This document shows, one piece after another, positions 33,726 to 41,007 of a DNA stretch of 64,000 nucleotides (position 1 is its first letter; each line of letters begins with the position of its first letter). The notes under the pieces were generated by a model. That model did not search any database. It was not told the DNA's origin and was given only the letters and a program-made list of their open reading frames with translations. Where the stretch lies: positions 124,001 to 188,000 of the forward strand of contig CACXGN010000020.1 in NCBI GenBank assembly GCA_902767225.1, given 5' to 3'. This DNA is from an uncultured Eubacteriales bacterium. GTDB lineage: Bacteria > Bacillota > Clostridia > Christensenellales > Borkfalkiaceae. The position numbers were made by a program, and so were the translations under genes.

Positions 33726-34688
33726 ATGGAAAGAATAGCAGTTTTAACCAGCGGCGGCGACGCTCCGGGTATGAACGCCGCACTTCGCGCGGTCGTTCGT
33801 TACGCACTTAACAGTAGAATGGATATATACGGTATAGAAAGGGGATACGCAGGTTTAATCGGCGGCGAACTTACCCGTCTTAACGCGCGTTCTGTATCCG
33901 ATATGATCCATAAGGGCGGCACTTTCTTAAAGACGGCAAGATGCCCCGAATTTAAAGATATCGAAGTTCAAAGAAGGGCTGCGGAAACGCTTTCCGCATA
34001 CGGAATAGAAGGGCTTATCGTAATCGGCGGCGACGGAACTTTTAGGGGTGCGAAAGACCTTTCGGATAATTTCGGAATAAAGGTAATAGGTATCCCCGGA
34101 ACTATCGATAACGATATGGCGTATACCGATTTCACGATCGGGTTCGATACGGCGGTCAACACCGTTTTATGGGCTATAAACAATATCAGAGACACTATGC
34201 GCTCGCACGACAGAGTAAGCCTTTTAGAAGTTATGGGTAGGCATTGCGGAGACATCGCGCTTTACGCGGCGCTTGCCGGCGGCGCGGAATACGTTATAGT
34301 TCCCGAAATCCCATACGACGTTGACGAGATTGCAAAAAGCATTAAAAAGAGTGCCCTTCGCGGAAAGATAAGTAACCTAATAATCTTGGCGGAAGGCGCG
34401 GGCAACAGCGCGGAAATAGCCAAAAGAGTTGAAGAAAAGAGCGGCTCGATAGTTAAAATGACTAATATCGGATATATTCAGCGCGGCGGCTCACCGAACA
34501 TGCAAGACAGAATTCTTGCGGCAAAGTTCGGCGCAAAGGCAGTCGAACTGCTTAAAAACGACGCCGAAAGTTGCGCAGTCGGTATAAGGGATAATAAAGT
34601 TATCACCGCAACGTTTGAAGAAGTTGCTGGGGCAAAGAAAGTGATAGATAAGAGCCTATACGAACTTGCTCATATTCTCAGTCTGTAA
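33726..34688 (+). CDS. pfkA: ATP-dependent 6-phosphofructokinase
   Basis: 320 residues, the bacterial PfkA length. Motifs: LTSGGDAPGMNAA at the N-terminus, GGDGTFRGA near residue 100 with the Gly that marks ATP use, IPGTIDNDM near residue 120, and EVMGRHCGDIAL near residue 160. It phosphorylates fructose-6-phosphate in glycolysis and is classically controlled by ADP and PEP. AAAAGGAG precedes ATG. The dnaE-pfkA order is common in Clostridia, usually followed by pyk; here a PPi-type enzyme follows instead. Confidence 0.97.
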   Translation: MERIAVLTSGGDAPGMNAALRAVVRYALNSRMDIYGIERGYAGLIGGELTRLNARSVSDMIHKGGTFLKTARCPEFKDIEVQRRAAETLSAYGIEGLIVIGGDGTFRGAKDLSDNFGIKVIGIPGTIDNDMAYTDFTIGFDTAVNTVLWAINNIRDTMRSHDRVSLLEVMGRHCGDIALYAALAGGAEYVIVPEIPYDVDEIAKSIKKSALRGKISNLIILAEGAGNSAEIAKRVEEKSGSIVKMTNIGYIQRGGSPNMQDRILAAKFGAKAVELLKNDAESCAVGIRDNKVITATFEEVAGAKKVIDKSLYELAHILSL

Positions 34689-34738
34689 AATAATTACCAA
34701 AGATAAAATTATTGCAAATATTGCAAAAGGAGAAAGAA

Positions 34739-35989
34739 ATGAAAGGATTAAAAGGAGCATTGATGTTCGCCCAGTCCGGCGGACCTACTTCGGTCATTAA
34801 CGCCAGCGCTGCGGGCGTATTTATCGAAGGCTTAAACAGCGAACAAATCACCGCGGTTTACGGAGCGGCGCACGGTATCAGAGGTATTCTTGACGAAGAG
34901 TTTTATGATATAAGCAAAGAAGATATCAAAGAACTCAAACTGTTAAAAAACACCCCGTCTTCTGCACTCGGTTCTGTTCGATATAAACTTAAAGACGCAT
35001 CGGTTGACGACACCGATTATAAGAAATTGCTTGAAGTATTCAAAAAATATAACGTAAGATATTTCTTCTATAACGGCGGAAACGACAGTATGGATACTTG
35101 CAACAAGATAAGCAAGTATATGGCAAAATCCGGCTACGATATAAACGTTATCGGCGTTCCCAAGACCATTGATAACGACCTTTTCGGAACCGACCATTGC
35201 CCCGGATTTGCGTCTGCCGCAAAATATATCGCCACCACGATTATGGAAATCAACCTTGACGCAAAGGTTTACGATACGGGTATGATATGCATAATCGAAG
35301 CGATGGGCAGAAACGCAGGCTGGCTTACCGCAAGCGCGGCTCTCGCAGGGTATAAAGGACTCGGCGCAGACCTTATTTATCTTCCCGAAGTAGACTTCGA
35401 TGTTAAAAAATTCGTTGAAGACGTTAAAAGGGTATGCAAAGAAAAGAACAATAAGTGCATAGTAGTCGTTTCAGAAGGTATTCACGATAAAAACGGAACG
35501 CTTATCGTAGAAGCGCTCGGTAAAGCGGGTGCGAGAGACAGTTTCGGTCACGCACAACTCGGTGGCGTTGCCGCAACCCTTGCAAATCTTATTAAAGAAG
35601 AAACGGGCATCAAAACTAGAGGAATCGAACTTTCGCTTATGCAAAGATGCGCTGCACATTGCGCAAGCAAAACCGATATTGAAGAAACGTTTGAAGCAGG
35701 CAAACAGGCTGTTAAAGCCGCAGTTAACGGCGAAACCGATAAAATGGTTTGCTACGAAAGAAAGGCGGGGGATAAATACGTTTGCGAATACAAACTGTTG
35801 CCCTTAGAACTTGCGGCAAACACCGAAAAAACCGTTCCGAAAGAATGGATAATAAACGACGGAACTGGAATTTCCGACGAATTTATTAAATACGCTCTTC
35901 CGCTTATTCAGGGTGAACCCGAAATGCTTAAAGAAGACGGACTTCCCAGATTTGCAAAATTAAAGAAAGTTTTGGTCGAAAAGAAATAA
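34739..35989 (+). CDS. pfp: Pyrophosphate-dependent phosphofructokinase
   Basis: About 416 residues. The phosphofructokinase fold is shown by MFAQSGGPTSVINASAAG and EAMGRNAGWLTA. Residues that distinguish PPi-dependent enzymes are present: GGNDSMDTC (Asp instead of the ATP-type Gly) near residue 115 and VPKTIDNDLFGTDHCPG (Lys in place of Gly) near residue 141. PPi-PFK catalyses a reversible step and saves ATP. AAAGGAG at 34727-34733 supports ATG 34739 over an earlier in-frame ATG. It lies 50 bases after pfkA and ends at a strong terminator. Confidence 0.93.
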   Translation: MKGLKGALMFAQSGGPTSVINASAAGVFIEGLNSEQITAVYGAAHGIRGILDEEFYDISKEDIKELKLLKNTPSSALGSVRYKLKDASVDDTDYKKLLEVFKKYNVRYFFYNGGNDSMDTCNKISKYMAKSGYDINVIGVPKTIDNDLFGTDHCPGFASAAKYIATTIMEINLDAKVYDTGMICIIEAMGRNAGWLTASAALAGYKGLGADLIYLPEVDFDVKKFVEDVKRVCKEKNNKCIVVVSEGIHDKNGTLIVEALGKAGARDSFGHAQLGGVAATLANLIKEETGIKTRGIELSLMQRCAAHCASKTDIEETFEAGKQAVKAAVNGETDKMVCYERKAGDKYVCEYKLLPLELAANTEKTVPKEWIINDGTGISDEFIKYALPLIQGEPEMLKEDGLPRFAKLKKVLVEKK

Positions 35990-36011
35990 TTAAGCAATTA
36001 TAAGTAAAATT

Positions 36012-36042
36012 AAAAGCGCGGCATTTTCCATGCCGCGCTTTT
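36012..36042. terminator. Bidirectional terminator after the phosphofructokinase pair
   Basis: AAAAGCGCGGCA (36012-36023) pairs with TGCCGCGCTTTT (36031-36042). It serves both the pfp transcript and the convergent membrane-protein gene. Confidence 0.9.
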
Positions 36043-36057
36043 ACTGTAAGCGTTATT

Positions 36058-36600
36058 TTATTTAGTATTTACCGCTACTTGTTCGATCGGGTTATGCACT
36101 TCAAGGTAAGCGTCTCTTTCGCTGCGTGAACTTTCGATATAAGTTTTTACAGCCACGTATACCGCGTCGGCGCCCAGCAAATGGAAAATTCTGACCTTTT
36201 TTGTTTTAGATACTGAAAAAATTTCTCCCGTCGTAAATTCGATTACTAAAACATTTATTCCGAAAATTTTTTCAATCGACACGGCGTTTATAAGATCAAA
36301 TCTTATGCTTTCTTCTTTTTGCCAAAGTAACCTGAAATTTTTGACGGTTATATATCTGTCATAAATCATAAATTTACACTTGGTTAAGCAGTAGTCTTTA
36401 TATTTAAGCGTTAAAAAGAAAAGTATTACGCCAACTACAACTTCCGCTATTATATAAATAACGTTTGGAAAAGTTATTGCCAAAGTCAAAACGATTGCCA
36501 AATAAAAAAGAGCAATAAATAATATATAGGCACTTTCTAAGGTGAAGTCATCTTTTCGTAAAAGTTTATTTTTTTCCGTTGTGTAAAACGCTTTATTCAT
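36058..36600 (-). CDS. Two-span membrane protein with PH-like cytoplasmic domain
   Basis: About 180 residues. Two hydrophobic spans lie close together (about residues 23-64: ILFIALFYLAIVLTLAITF and IIAEVVVGVILFFLTL). A soluble part then resembles a bacterial PH domain: FMIYDRYITVKNFRLLWQ, SIRFDLINAVSIEKIFG and VLVIEFTTGEIFSVS. The function is unknown. ATG 36600 is preferred over a start 19 codons upstream because AAGGA precedes it and the upstream stretch overlaps the promoter. It is divergent from a small XRE regulator, with two matching operator-like palindromes between them, so it is probably that regulator's target. Confidence 0.65.
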   Translation of the reverse strand: MNKAFYTTEKNKLLRKDDFTLESAYILFIALFYLAIVLTLAITFPNVIYIIAEVVVGVILFFLTLKYKDYCLTKCKFMIYDRYITVKNFRLLWQKEESIRFDLINAVSIEKIFGINVLVIEFTTGEIFSVSKTKKVRIFHLLGADAVYVAVKTYIESSRSERDAYLEVHNPIEQVAVNTK

Positions 36601-36626
36601 AATCTTTTTCCTTATTCGTTTTTTCT

Positions 36627-36656
36627 TATTATAATTCTTACAGTTGTAAGAAGTCA
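36627..36656 (-). promoter_or_regulatory. Promoter of the PH-like gene
   Basis: Minus strand TTGACT (36651-36656), 18-base spacer, TATAAT (36627-36632). The palindrome at 36637-36650 lies within the spacer, a position where a bound repressor would block polymerase. Confidence 0.65.
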
Positions 36657-36680
36657 AGTATTTTTTCTTACAAATGTGAG
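36637..36680. promoter_or_regulatory. Pair of operator-like palindromes between divergent genes
   Basis: CTTACAGTTGTAAG (36637-36650) and CTTACAAATGTGAG (36667-36680) share the pattern CTTACAnnTGTrAG and are 30 bases apart centre to centre, about three helical turns. The adjacent XRE-type regulator is the likely binder. Confidence 0.65.
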
Positions 36681-36692
36681 AATATATATAAA

Positions 36693-36902
36693 ATGGAATA
36701 TGAAAACAAGTTTAAAGACAATTTAAAAGATTTGCGCCAAGAAAAAAGGCTGGGGCAAGTTGAACTTGCAAAGGCGATAGGGGTAAGCAAAGGTGTGATA
36801 AGTCTTTGGGAAAACGGGCTTAGGGAACCTAATATGTATTCACTTATCATTCTTGCAAAGTATTTCGGCGTGTCTATCGACGAACTCGTCGGGCTAAAAT
36901 AA
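36693..36902 (+). CDS. XRE-family helix-turn-helix regulator
   Basis: 69 residues, essentially one HTH_3 domain: LKDLRQEKRLGQVELAKAIG, GVSKGVISLWENGLREPN and LIILAKYFGVSIDEL. Such small Cro/CI-type proteins bind short palindromes as dimers. Two candidate operators sit immediately upstream. No Shine-Dalgarno is visible; an AT-rich -10-like TATATA lies four bases before ATG, so the mRNA may be leaderless or nearly so. Confidence 0.88.
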   Translation: MEYENKFKDNLKDLRQEKRLGQVELAKAIGVSKGVISLWENGLREPNMYSLIILAKYFGVSIDELVGLK

Positions 36903-36932
36903 AAAAGGAACCGTTTAAGCGATTCCTTTTTT
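36901..36932. terminator. Bidirectional terminator between convergent genes
   Basis: AAAAAAGGAA (36901-36910) pairs with TTCCTTTTTT (36923-36932), with a partly paired loop. Confidence 0.8.
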
Positions 36933-36934
36933 AT

Positions 36935-37372
36935 TTATAAAAACTTTTTCAGTTTTTTCTCGTAACTTTCTTCTAAGGAAAGCAACTTATTCAAAAGTTC
37001 CGTAATTCCTTCGTCAAGGTTTTTCTTTTCGTTTTTCATTGCTGTTAGTTCTGTAATTCCCATAACCGTTCCCTTTATCATCATTTCGGCGATTTGGTTT
37101 TTACTGTCGTTAAAAAAAACTTTCATTTTAATGCTGCTCCAAAGCATAGCCTTTTTGAAAAAATTTATATCCTGTTTTTCAAACTTTTTTTCGCTCATAA
37201 ACGTAGAAATTTCGCCTATAACTTTTTCATAGCCTTCGTATTCGGCTTTAAGTTCTTCCCTTAATCCGTCGTCTTTAACGTTCGGCAGAAGATCGGAGAT
37301 ACTTTGAAGGGCAATGTGCGCGTTTTTATATATGTCGGTTACGGCTTTTTGATTGTAATCTTTGTTAAGCAT
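36935..37372 (-). CDS. Hypothetical helical protein
   Basis: 145 residues, charged and almost entirely predicted helical by composition; no transmembrane span or signal peptide. It begins MLNKDYNQKAVTDIYKNAHI and ends in a Leu/Glu/Lys-rich coiled-coil-like segment. The pattern resembles a four-helix bundle of the ferritin-like or DUF2383 sort, but I see no clear metal ligands and do not assign a family. AAGGAG precedes ATG. It is oriented away from rplU and converges on the XRE gene. Confidence 0.6.
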   Translation of the reverse strand: MLNKDYNQKAVTDIYKNAHIALQSISDLLPNVKDDGLREELKAEYEGYEKVIGEISTFMSEKKFEKQDINFFKKAMLWSSIKMKVFFNDSKNQIAEMMIKGTVMGITELTAMKNEKKNLDEGITELLNKLLSLEESYEKKLKKFL

Positions 37373-37445
37373 AATAACTCCTTAAATCAATTTTTATTAT
37401 TTATAAATAGTTTGGTAATAATCGCCGAAAAATATGCAAAAACGA

Positions 37446-37474
37446 TTGACTTTTTAGATTTTATATAATAAAAT
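37446..37474 (+). promoter_or_regulatory. Promoter of rplU-rpmA
   Basis: TTGACT (37446-37451), 17-base spacer, TAAAAT (37469-37474). Confidence 0.75.
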
Positions 37475-37480
37475 AGCAAG

Positions 37481-37541
37481 GTAAGCCGCTCGAATAGGGT
37501 ATAAGTGCAACAGCCACCCTAAAATTAAATTCGGCGAGAAA
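37481..37541 (+). promoter_or_regulatory. L21-leader-like structured 5' UTR
   Basis: GCCG (37485-37488) pairs with CGGC (37532-37535), and inside it TAGGGT (37495-37500) pairs with ACCCTA (37516-37521). This two-stem arrangement just upstream of rplU resembles the ribosomal L21 leader known in Firmicutes, an autoregulatory element. Family membership was not tested with a covariance model. Confidence 0.6.
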
Positions 37542-37554
37542 ACAAGGAGAGACA

Positions 37555-37863
37555 ATGTACGCAATCGTAGAAAACGGTTCAAAACAGTACAAAGCGGAAG
37601 TTGGTTCGATCGTAAGATTTGAAAAACTTAACGCAAACGTTGGCGACAAAGTTGAATTCTCCGTCCTTATGGTATCGGACGATGCGGGAATCAAAGTTGC
37701 AGACGAAGCCAAAGCATATAAAGCAGTCGGCGAAGTAGTAGAACAAGGCAAAGACAAGAAGATTATCGTCTTCAAATACAAAGCAAAGAAAAACGAACGT
37801 AAAAAACAGGGTCACAGACAACCCTTTACCGACGTTAAAATTCTTGAAATAGTCGCTAAATAA
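37555..37863 (+). CDS. rplU: Ribosomal protein L21
   Basis: 102 residues. Typical start [19 protein letters not shown] and end [15 protein letters not shown]21 binds 23S rRNA and depends on L20. AAGGAG precedes ATG. rpmA starts only 14 bases after the stop, leaving no space for the prp protease gene that usually separates them in Firmicutes. Confidence 0.98.
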   Translation: MYAIVENGSKQYKAEVGSIVRFEKLNANVGDKVEFSVLMVSDDAGIKVADEAKAYKAVGEVVEQGKDKKIIVFKYKAKKNERKKQGHRQPFTDVKILEIVAK

Positions 37864-37877
37864 GGGAGGTAAAGTTT

Positions 37878-38159
37878 ATGATGATATTATTCAGATTATT
37901 TGCTCACCACAAAGGCGGCGGTAGCACCAAAAACGGAAGAGACAGCAACGCAAAAAGACTTGGAATCAAAAGACAAGACGGTCAGGAAATTTTAGCGGGC
38001 GGAATAATCGTTCGTCAGCGCGGAACGAAGATCCACGCCGGTAATAACGTAGGGCTCGGCAGCGACGATACGTTGTTTGCATTAATCGACGGCGTAGTTA
38101 AGTTCGAAAGAGTCGGCAAAGACGGAAAGAAAGTCAGCGTTTACGCTAAAGAAAACTAA
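37878..38159 (+). CDS. rpmA: Ribosomal protein L27 with cleavable-type N-terminal extension
   Basis: 93 residues. The mature part is [20 protein letters not shown]. It is preceded by MMILFRLFA, equivalent to the N-terminal extension in Firmicutes (LQFFA type) that the cysteine protease Prp removes after the Phe, so that the mature end can reach the peptidyl transferase centre. The Phe-Ala junction is kept but the preceding residues differ from the common LQF. GGGAGG precedes the ATG by ten bases. A terminator follows. Confidence 0.96.
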   Translation: MMILFRLFAHHKGGGSTKNGRDSNAKRLGIKRQDGQEILAGGIIVRQRGTKIHAGNNVGLGSDDTLFALIDGVVKFERVGKDGKKVSVYAKEN

Positions 38160-38163
38160 AATC

Positions 38164-38193
38164 AAACGGGTTGAGAGAATCAACCCGTTTTTT
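38164..38193 (+). terminator. Terminator after rpmA
   Basis: AAACGGGTTGA (38164-38174) pairs with TCAACCCGTTT (38180-38190), followed by Ts. The next start codon is six bases downstream of the T run. Confidence 0.85.
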
Positions 38194-38198
38194 ATGAT

Positions 38199-39065
38199 AT
38201 GAAAACGATCGAATTCGATAAAGAATTTTTTAATATAGCGGACACCTTATCTTGCGGGCAGGTATTTAGGTTCACGCCTTATAAAAGCGGGTTTTTGATT
38301 TTTTCCGAAGATAAGTGCGCATACGCCTATCAAACGGAAGATAAAACGATTGTTTTATGTTCCGATACCGATCGGGATTACTTTTATAATTATTTCGATT
38401 TATCGGCGGATTATAAAAGTATTTATGAAGCGGCAATATCTCAAAGGGAAGAAAAACTTATCACCGCGGCAAAACTCGGCAAGGGCATAAGAATACTAAA
38501 CCAAAACCCCACGGAAACGCTGTTTTCCTTTATAATTTCGCAAAACAATAATATTCCGAGAATTAAAGGAATTATCGAAAGGCTTGCAATTAGGCTCGGC
38601 GAAAAAAAGAAGTTTGACGGGGTTATATATTATTCTTTCCCTTCTGCACAAAAAATGGCGCAAATGCCCGAAGAATTTTTCAAGGAAATAGGTTTAGGGT
38701 ATCGCGCGCCGTATATTAAAAAACTTGCCGAAGATATAGTTTCGGGGTTTGACGTTTCGGCGCTTAAAACTCTATCTACTTTGGAGTTAAAAAAGCGGCT
38801 TTTAAATATTTACGGGGTAGGTCCTAAGGTATGCGACTGCGTGTCCTTTTTCGGGTTCCATAAAACGGATAGTTTTCCGGTGGATACGTGGATTGAAAAG
38901 GTATATATAGAAGACTTTAACGGCACGCTGAAAAACAGAGAAAAAATCGCCGAATATTTCGTTAATAGATTTAAAGAGAATTCGGGGTATTTTCAGCAGT
39001 ATTTATTCTATTATAAAAGAAGTATCGAAAAAACGCTCGAAAGCGATAAAAGTAACGCAAAATAA
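38199..39065 (+). CDS. ogg: 8-oxoguanine DNA glycosylase (OGG/HhH-GPD type)
   Basis: 288 residues. An N-terminal OGG_N-like domain (IADTLSCGQVFRF) precedes the HhH-GPD domain: LLNIYGVGPKVCDCVSFFGF contains the catalytic Lys after the hairpin, and DSFPVDTWIEKVY contains the catalytic Asp. It excises oxidised guanine opposite C in base excision repair, with AP-lyase activity. The start is close behind the rpmA terminator and has no clear ribosome binding site, so expression may rely on readthrough or an unseen promoter. Confidence 0.9.
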   Translation: MKTIEFDKEFFNIADTLSCGQVFRFTPYKSGFLIFSEDKCAYAYQTEDKTIVLCSDTDRDYFYNYFDLSADYKSIYEAAISQREEKLITAAKLGKGIRILNQNPTETLFSFIISQNNNIPRIKGIIERLAIRLGEKKKFDGVIYYSFPSAQKMAQMPEEFFKEIGLGYRAPYIKKLAEDIVSGFDVSALKTLSTLELKKRLLNIYGVGPKVCDCVSFFGFHKTDSFPVDTWIEKVYIEDFNGTLKNREKIAEYFVNRFKENSGYFQQYLFYYKRSIEKTLESDKSNAK

Positions 39066-39094
39066 TTGAAATAATTTTTCGGTTATGATATACT
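39066..39094 (+). promoter_or_regulatory. Promoter of the NifU-like/GGGtGRT operon
   Basis: TTGAAA (39066-39071), 17-base spacer, TATACT (39089-39094), overlapping the ogg stop region. Confidence 0.75.
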
Positions 39095-39135
39095 TTATTA
39101 GATAAAAAAGAGAAAAAATGGAGGGCATATAATTT

Positions 39136-39837
39136 ATGCAGTATTCAACTGAAGTTAAAGAGATGACCTGCGTTTGCAAAGGGCCCCATCACGGTCCCGC
39201 ACCTATTCCCGAAGAAGGCAAATGGGTTCAAGCGAAGGAAATCAAAGACATTTCCGGCTATACGCACGGCGTAGGCTGGTGTGCTCCGCAACAGGGCGCA
39301 TGCAAGCTTTCGCTTAACGTTAAAAACGGAATAATCGAAGAGGCTCTTGTCGAGACCATCGGTTGTTCGGGTATGACTCACTCTGCGGCTATGGCGGCTG
39401 AAATTTTACCCGGCAAAACGATATTAGAAGCGCTCAACACCGACCTTGTTTGCGACGCGATAAACACCGCAATGAGAGAACTTTTCTTACAGATAGTTTA
39501 CGGTCGTTCGCAGTCTGCTTTCTCTGACGACGGTTTGGTTATCGGCGCCGGTATGGAAGACCTTGGCAAAGGCGCAAGATCTATGGTCGGCACTATGTAT
39601 GGCACGAAGGCAAAAGGCGTAAGATATCTTGAAATGACCGAAGGTTACTGCACCAAAATGGCCCTTGACGAAGATAATCAGGTTATCGGATACGAATTTG
39701 TATCTCTCGGAAAAATGACCGATTTTATCAAGAAAGGTATGGAACCCAACGAAGCGTATGAAAAGTCCAAAGGCACTTACGGACGCTTTAAACCCGAAGA
39801 CGGCGCGGTTAAATATATCGACCCGCGCAAAGAGTAA
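39136..39837 (+). CDS. NifU-like iron-sulfur cluster scaffold family protein
   Basis: 233 residues. An IscU/NifU-type core is suggested by GWCAPQQGACKLSLNVKNG (Cys near residues 49 and 56) and LVETIGCSGMTHSAAMAA (Cys near residue 79), giving three Cys in scaffold-like positions. The N-terminus carries an extra CVCKGPHHGP motif and the C-terminus an extra domain of about 100 residues (GARSMVGTMYGTKAKGVRYL). Proteins of this layout are annotated as iron-sulfur assembly scaffolds in anaerobes and nearly always pair with a GGGtGRT protein. GGAGGG precedes ATG. The partner follows after 13 bases. Confidence 0.85.
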   Translation: MQYSTEVKEMTCVCKGPHHGPAPIPEEGKWVQAKEIKDISGYTHGVGWCAPQQGACKLSLNVKNGIIEEALVETIGCSGMTHSAAMAAEILPGKTILEALNTDLVCDAINTAMRELFLQIVYGRSQSAFSDDGLVIGAGMEDLGKGARSMVGTMYGTKAKGVRYLEMTEGYCTKMALDEDNQVIGYEFVSLGKMTDFIKKGMEPNEAYEKSKGTYGRFKPEDGAVKYIDPRKE

Positions 39838-39850
39838 GGAGGGAATATAG

Positions 39851-40864
39851 ATGGCACAGTTTGAAGGTTACGAAAGACGCGAAGCAAAAATTCTTGCCGC
39901 GCTTAAAGAATACGGAATTTCATCCATAGACCAGTGTAAAGAAATTTGCGACGCTGCGGGTATCAATCCCTACGTTATCACGCAAGAAACCCAGCCTATC
40001 TGCTTTGAAAACGCAAAATGGGCATATACGGTTGGCGCGGCAATCGCCATAAAGGCTGCTGAAAAGAGCGGCGATAAAAGCGCTGCTACCGCTGCCGCTA
40101 ACATCGGCGTAGGCTTGCAGGCGTTCTGTATCCCCGGTTCTGTTGCGGAAAACAGAAAGGTAGGCTTAGGGCACGGAAATCTCGGCAAAATGCTTTTGTC
40201 CGAAGAAACGGAGTGTTTCTGTTTCTTAGCTGGTCACGAATCTTTCGCCGCGGCGGAAGGTGCGATCAAAATCGCTCTTAACGCAAACAAGGTAAGAGTT
40301 AAACCTTTAAGAGTTATATTGAACGGTTTAGGAAAAGACGCCGCTTTTATAATTTCGAGAATTAACGGATTTACTTACGTAGAAACCGAATTCGATCCTT
40401 ATACCGAAGAAGTTAAGGTTATTAAAGAAGTTCCTTATTCAAAAGGTCCGAGAGCAAACGTTAAGTGTTACGGCGCAGATAACGTTCCCGAAGGCGTTGC
40501 GATAATGAAACTTGAAAACGTAGGCGTATCTATCACCGGTAACTCCACCAATCCTACGAGATTCCAGCACCCCGTTGCAGGCACCTATAAAAAATGGTGC
40601 GTAGAAAACGGTGTTAAATACTTCTCGGTTGCATCCGGTGGTGGCACGGGCAGAACGCTCCACCCCGACAATATGGCGGCAGGTCCTTCTTCTTACGGCA
40701 TGACCGATACGATGGGCAGAATGCACTCTGACGCACAGTTCGCAGGGTCTTCTTCCGTTCCCGCTCACGTTGAAATGATGGGGCTTATCGGAATGGGTAA
40801 TAACCCGATGGTTGGCGCTACCGTTGCGGTTGCGGTTGCAGTTGCGGAAGCACTCAATAAATAA
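39851..40864 (+). CDS. GGGtGRT family protein
   Basis: 337 residues. The family is named after its motif, seen here as SGGGTGRTLHPDNMA near residue 263. Other features: an N-terminal helical region (FEGYERREAKILAALKEYGI), a Gly/Ala-rich middle (NIGVGLQAFCIPGSVAENRK), a conserved FLAGHESFAAAEGAI, and an Ala/Val-rich C-terminus. It is conserved in anaerobes beside the NifU-like gene, but its activity is not established. AAGGAGGG precedes ATG. Linkage to the scaffold suggests a role with iron-sulfur clusters or low-redox metabolism. Confidence 0.88.
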   Translation: MAQFEGYERREAKILAALKEYGISSIDQCKEICDAAGINPYVITQETQPICFENAKWAYTVGAAIAIKAAEKSGDKSAATAAANIGVGLQAFCIPGSVAENRKVGLGHGNLGKMLLSEETECFCFLAGHESFAAAEGAIKIALNANKVRVKPLRVILNGLGKDAAFIISRINGFTYVETEFDPYTEEVKVIKEVPYSKGPRANVKCYGADNVPEGVAIMKLENVGVSITGNSTNPTRFQHPVAGTYKKWCVENGVKYFSVASGGGTGRTLHPDNMAAGPSSYGMTDTMGRMHSDAQFAGSSSVPAHVEMMGLIGMGNNPMVGATVAVAVAVAEALNK

Positions 40865-40874
40865 GTTAATTAAT

Positions 40875-40906
40875 AAAAAAAGTTCGGCGATCGCCGAACT
40901 TTTTTT
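40875..40906 (+). terminator. Terminator after the GGGtGRT gene
   Basis: A perfect palindrome centred on GGCGA/TCGCC with A and T runs on either side (AAGTTCGGCGA/TCGCCGAACTT). Confidence 0.9.
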
Positions 40907-40960
40907 ATGCCAAAACATTAAATATATTATATATTCTATAATAATACGTTTAGCAATAAA

Positions 40961-40990
40961 AAATCAGCCGCCATATTTGGCGGCTGATTT
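40961..40990 (-). terminator. Terminator of the AAA/DUF2357-like operon
   Basis: AAATCAGCCGCCA (40961-40973) pairs with TGGCGGCTGATTT (40978-40990). On the minus strand it is followed by a T-rich run just past the stop at 41008. Confidence 0.88.
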
Positions 40991-41007
40991 AAGTTTAACT
41001 TGTTTTA

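Noticed and set aside
36935..37372. Prp protease near rplU
   Set aside because: The minus-strand gene upstream of rplU is helical and lacks the His/Cys catalytic pattern of Prp.
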